DNA of 8,050 nt, from the NCBI GenBank assembly GCA_021815065.1, contig JAKAHI010000049.1, forward strand, positions 1 to 8,050. Direction: 5' to 3'. Shown piece after piece: positions 6,065-8,050 of the stretch; position 1 is the stretch's first letter, and each line of letters begins with the position of its first letter. The position numbers were made by a program, and so were the translations under genes. The notes beneath the pieces were generated by a model. That model was not told the DNA's origin and did not search any database. It was given only the letters and a program-made list of their open reading frames with translations. Source of the DNA: a bacterium (GTDB lineage: Bacteria; JAMCPX01).

Positions 6065-7213
6065 ATGTTTATACACGCAAAGAAAAAACTTATAGGTCTC
6101 GGTTCGGTCCTGTTTTTCATATTGGCCATGCCGCATTACGGTTCAACCGACGGCGCCATACCTACGGTACGGGTCAAGGTCTTTCATGACGTTTCAACCC
6201 TGCACATAGAAGGCCGGGACATCCAGCTTGTCGATACCTATAGGAATTTATACATATTCAGGAACCCCGGCATTTCCTACATCATCATATCCGCAGCCAG
6301 CAACGGCATCATGGTAAACAAGGCGGTGTATCCTGCCCGCATGGTAACCCTCATCTTTTCAGGGGGGGCAGTACGAATAAACGGCACGTTATTGAGAGGA
6401 CACCTTGAGATAGCCCACACAGACAACAGCCATCTCATCGTCGTCAATGAAATCAATCTCGAATCTTATGTTGCCGGGCTTGTCAATGCAGAGATGCCGC
6501 ATAATTGGCCCCTGGAAGCACTCGAAGCACAGGCCGTGGTCGCCCGGACATACGCATTATGGCAGAAGTCGAGGCACCTCGACCAATACTTCGACATGGA
6601 GAACGGGGTCATGGACCAGGTGTACGCCGGGGCCGATTCCGAAGACAGCAAGGGATGGGAAGCCGTGAACGCAACACGGGGGCAGATCATAACCTACGGG
6701 GGCAAGCCCATTCTCGCGATGTACCATTCCATCTGCGGCGGGGAAACGGAAAACTCCGAGGATGCGATCGGATACAAATATCCGTACCTGCGTGCCGTAA
6801 AATGTGATTTTTGCAGGATCGCGCCCGGCTTCAATTGGAAGTATACTGTCGGGTTCAAATCTCTCGCAGACCGGTTGATTACAAAGGGCTATACTTTGTC
6901 GGAGGTATATGGGTTCAAAATACTGAAGAGGAGCAGGACACAAAGGGTAATGACGGCCCGGGTCATCACCAACCGCGGGAATATCGACCTTGACGGTGTC
7001 ACCCTTCGCGGGGTCTTGGGATACGATAAACTGAGAAGTACCTTGTTCTGGATACAGGTTAAAAATAATAAAATATTTTTTAGCGGCAGAGGATTCGGAC
7101 ATGGGGTGGGTATGTGCCAATGGGGAGCTTATGGTATGGCTAAAAAGGGATACAACTACCGGCAGATTATTCATTACTATTACAAGCAGGTGCATATAGA
7201 GAGGTTTTATTGA
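6065..7213 (+). CDS. SpoIID/LytB domain protein, exported peptidoglycan-active enzyme
   Basis: A 382-residue protein with a lysine-rich N-terminus and hydrophobic core (about 8-22) typical of a signal peptide, so probably periplasmic. Residues about 120-382 follow the SpoIID/LytB pattern: INLESYVAGLVNAEMP (130-145) with Glu143 at the expected catalytic position, EALEAQAVVARTYAL (151-165), VYAGADSEDSKGWEAVNATR (187-205), YHSICGGETENSEDAIGYKY (220-239), and near the end GRGFGHGVGMCQWGAYGMA (341-359) followed by YRQIIHYYYK. Family knowledge: SpoIID is a lytic transglycosylase acting on peptidoglycan denuded of stem peptides during spore engulfment; homologues in non-sporulating Gram-negatives are mostly uncharacterised, and may act in cell-wall turnover or division. 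His221, Cys224, Cys247 and Cys250 could form a metal site (inference). No Shine-Dalgarno precedes the ATG; an in-frame TAA at 6059-6061 rules out an earlier start. The patatin gene follows 12 bases later. Confidence 0.92.
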   Translation: MFIHAKKKLIGLGSVLFFILAMPHYGSTDGAIPTVRVKVFHDVSTLHIEGRDIQLVDTYRNLYIFRNPGISYIIISAASNGIMVNKAVYPARMVTLIFSGGAVRINGTLLRGHLEIAHTDNSHLIVVNEINLESYVAGLVNAEMPHNWPLEALEAQAVVARTYALWQKSRHLDQYFDMENGVMDQVYAGADSEDSKGWEAVNATRGQIITYGGKPILAMYHSICGGETENSEDAIGYKYPYLRAVKCDFCRIAPGFNWKYTVGFKSLADRLITKGYTLSEVYGFKILKRSRTQRVMTARVITNRGNIDLDGVTLRGVLGYDKLRSTLFWIQVKNNKIFFSGRGFGHGVGMCQWGAYGMAKKGYNYRQIIHYYYKQVHIERFY

Positions 7214-7225
7214 AAGGTGTTGCGT

Positions 7226-8050
7226 ATGGCAAATTTTAATATTCTTGAAAAACTGCAATCCTTTATAAAAAAGGACAAGGCAAAAAGCATCGGCATTGCC
7301 CTCGGCGGGGGTGTCGTATGGGGTACGGCGCACATAGGCGTGCTCGAGGCAATCGAAGAAGAAGGGATAAAGATAGACGCCATTGCAGGGACATCTGCGG
7401 GAAGCTTAATAGCGGCACTGTATGCCTTCGGTATAAATTTAAAGGACATTAAATCCTCTGCAGAAAAACTCCACATGTCCGACATATTCAAACTGCGGCT
7501 GCCGAGGATGGGACTCGCCTCTACGGAAGGCCTCGGAAAACTTATCAAAAGCTTCATCGGCGACGCGAAAATCGAAGATGCAAAGATACCGCTGGTCATT
7601 CCTGCTGTTAATCTTATAACCGGTAAGCCCTATCCGTTTACCCGCGGCCCTGTTGCAGAAGCAGTCATGGCAAGCAGCGCCATTCCCGGTATTTTTGTAC
7701 CGGTACGTATCGACAACCAGCTCTATGTGGACGGTTCGCTCCTCGCGGACGTTCCGTGCCAGATACTCAAGATGAACGCGATAGACTTTATCATCGGTGT
7801 TGACCTCGTCGATCAGGAGACCTTCAGAAAAGAGCCGACCAATATTTTTGACGTCATCATGAAGAGTATACACATTATGATAAACGAGACGCGCATGGAA
7901 AGGCTGAAGTTTGCGGATGTGGTCATAAGCCCCGATGTTCATGATATAGGCCAGTTCGATTTCGACAAGATACCGCTGCTCATCAGGAGAGGGAAAGAGG
8001 CTGTATCGAAACATATCGAATTCATAAAAAAGAATGCCGTAAAGACCCAA
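7226..8050 (+). CDS. Patatin-like phospholipase, 275 residues to window edge
   Basis: A serine lipid acyl hydrolase of the patatin family (RssA/YlbK-like size class), using a Ser-Asp dyad to cleave acyl esters of phospholipids. Seen: after a short lysine-rich N-terminus, SIGIALGGGVVWGTAHIGVL (21-40) holds the oxyanion-hole glycines (27-29); AGTSAGSL (54-61) gives nucleophile Ser57 in GxSxG; MASSAIPGIFVPV (148-160) is the usual core strand; LYVDGSLLADVP (166-177) carries catalytic Asp169, with DGS in place of the commoner DGG/DGA. No signal peptide or membrane helix, so probably cytoplasmic or peripheral. The frame remains open to base 8050; the C-terminal helices seem nearly complete, so little may be missing. 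Start: GAAAGG at 7212-7217 lies eight bases before the ATG. An in-frame GTG at 7217 is possible but would bury the ribosome binding site. Odd: Trp32 stands where family members usually have Arg in GGGxxRG. It follows the SpoIID-like gene by 12 bases, likely cotranscribed. Confidence 0.93.
   Translation, partial: MANFNILEKLQSFIKKDKAKSIGIALGGGVVWGTAHIGVLEAIEEEGIKIDAIAGTSAGSLIAALYAFGINLKDIKSSAEKLHMSDIFKLRLPRMGLASTEGLGKLIKSFIGDAKIEDAKIPLVIPAVNLITGKPYPFTRGPVAEAVMASSAIPGIFVPVRIDNQLYVDGSLLADVPCQILKMNAIDFIIGVDLVDQETFRKEPTNIFDVIMKSIHIMINETRMERLKFADVVISPDVHDIGQFDFDKIPLLIRRGKEAVSKHIEFIKKNAVKTQ

Noticed and set aside
6946..6970. Near-perfect inverted repeat, GGTAATGAC with GTCATCACC and a 7-base loop
   Set aside because: Within the SpoIID-like coding region, one mismatch, no U-run after it; most likely chance.
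6557..7333. Long open frame of 258 codons on the minus strand opposite the SpoIID-like gene
   Set aside because: It is antisense to a gene with clear family motifs, its protein has no recognisable domain, and it is a composition shadow.
7439..8050. Minus-strand open frame of 203 codons opposite the patatin gene
   Set aside because: The plus strand carries an uninterrupted patatin frame with catalytic motifs; this antisense frame shows no family features.

Overview
The window looks like an ordinary chromosomal stretch of a Gram-negative bacterium, most probably a Desulfobacterota (deltaproteobacterial) relative of the Syntrophobacter/Syntrophorhabdus/Geobacter kind. That placement is inferred from the gene types: a DUF4388–J-domain–TPR protein, a LivK-like lipoprotein, a SpoIID/LytB protein with a signal peptide, and a secreted START-like protein. 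No marker gene proves it. Coding is dense, with intergenic gaps of 12 to about 137 bases. I see no tRNA, rRNA, CRISPR array, insertion sequence, integrase or attachment site.

Region by region: (1) 1-1302, minus strand: a secreted START/polyketide-cyclase-like protein followed 39 bases later by a Ppx/GppA family phosphatase that runs off the left edge. (2) 1303-1439: a divergent intergenic region with a good sigma70-like promoter facing right and a 10-base palindrome just ahead of the ribosome binding site. (3) 1440-2534, plus strand: a lipoprotein-type periplasmic binding protein of the branched-chain amino acid (LivJ/LivK) family, with no permease or ATPase gene beside it. (4) 2550-5983, minus strand: a compact three-gene operon in transcription order: a DUF4388–J-domain–TPR protein, a branched-chain amino acid aminotransferase (ilvE), and a two-helix potassium channel with an RCK (TrkA-N/TrkA-C) regulatory part. 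The gaps are 15 bases and then a 4-base ATGA overlap. (5) 5984-6064: a very AT-rich divergent promoter region in which neither flanking gene has a clear Shine-Dalgarno sequence. (6) 6065-8050, plus strand: a SpoIID/LytB peptidoglycan-active protein, then 12 bases later a patatin-like phospholipase that runs off the right edge.

How the genes may work together: the aminotransferase makes or degrades leucine, isoleucine and valine, and the facing LivK-like lipoprotein may bind the same amino acids or related compounds; that link is only suggested by adjacency. SpoIID and patatin form an envelope pair (peptidoglycan and lipid hydrolysis). The pairing of a transaminase with a potassium channel by start/stop overlap, under a DnaJ-like protein, is the least expected arrangement here. 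I do not find a convincing undescribed defence, mobile or signalling system. The most notable points are departures from family consensus (channel filter TVGYS, Trp in the patatin oxyanion motif), the multidomain J protein, and the poorly marked starts around 5984-6064.
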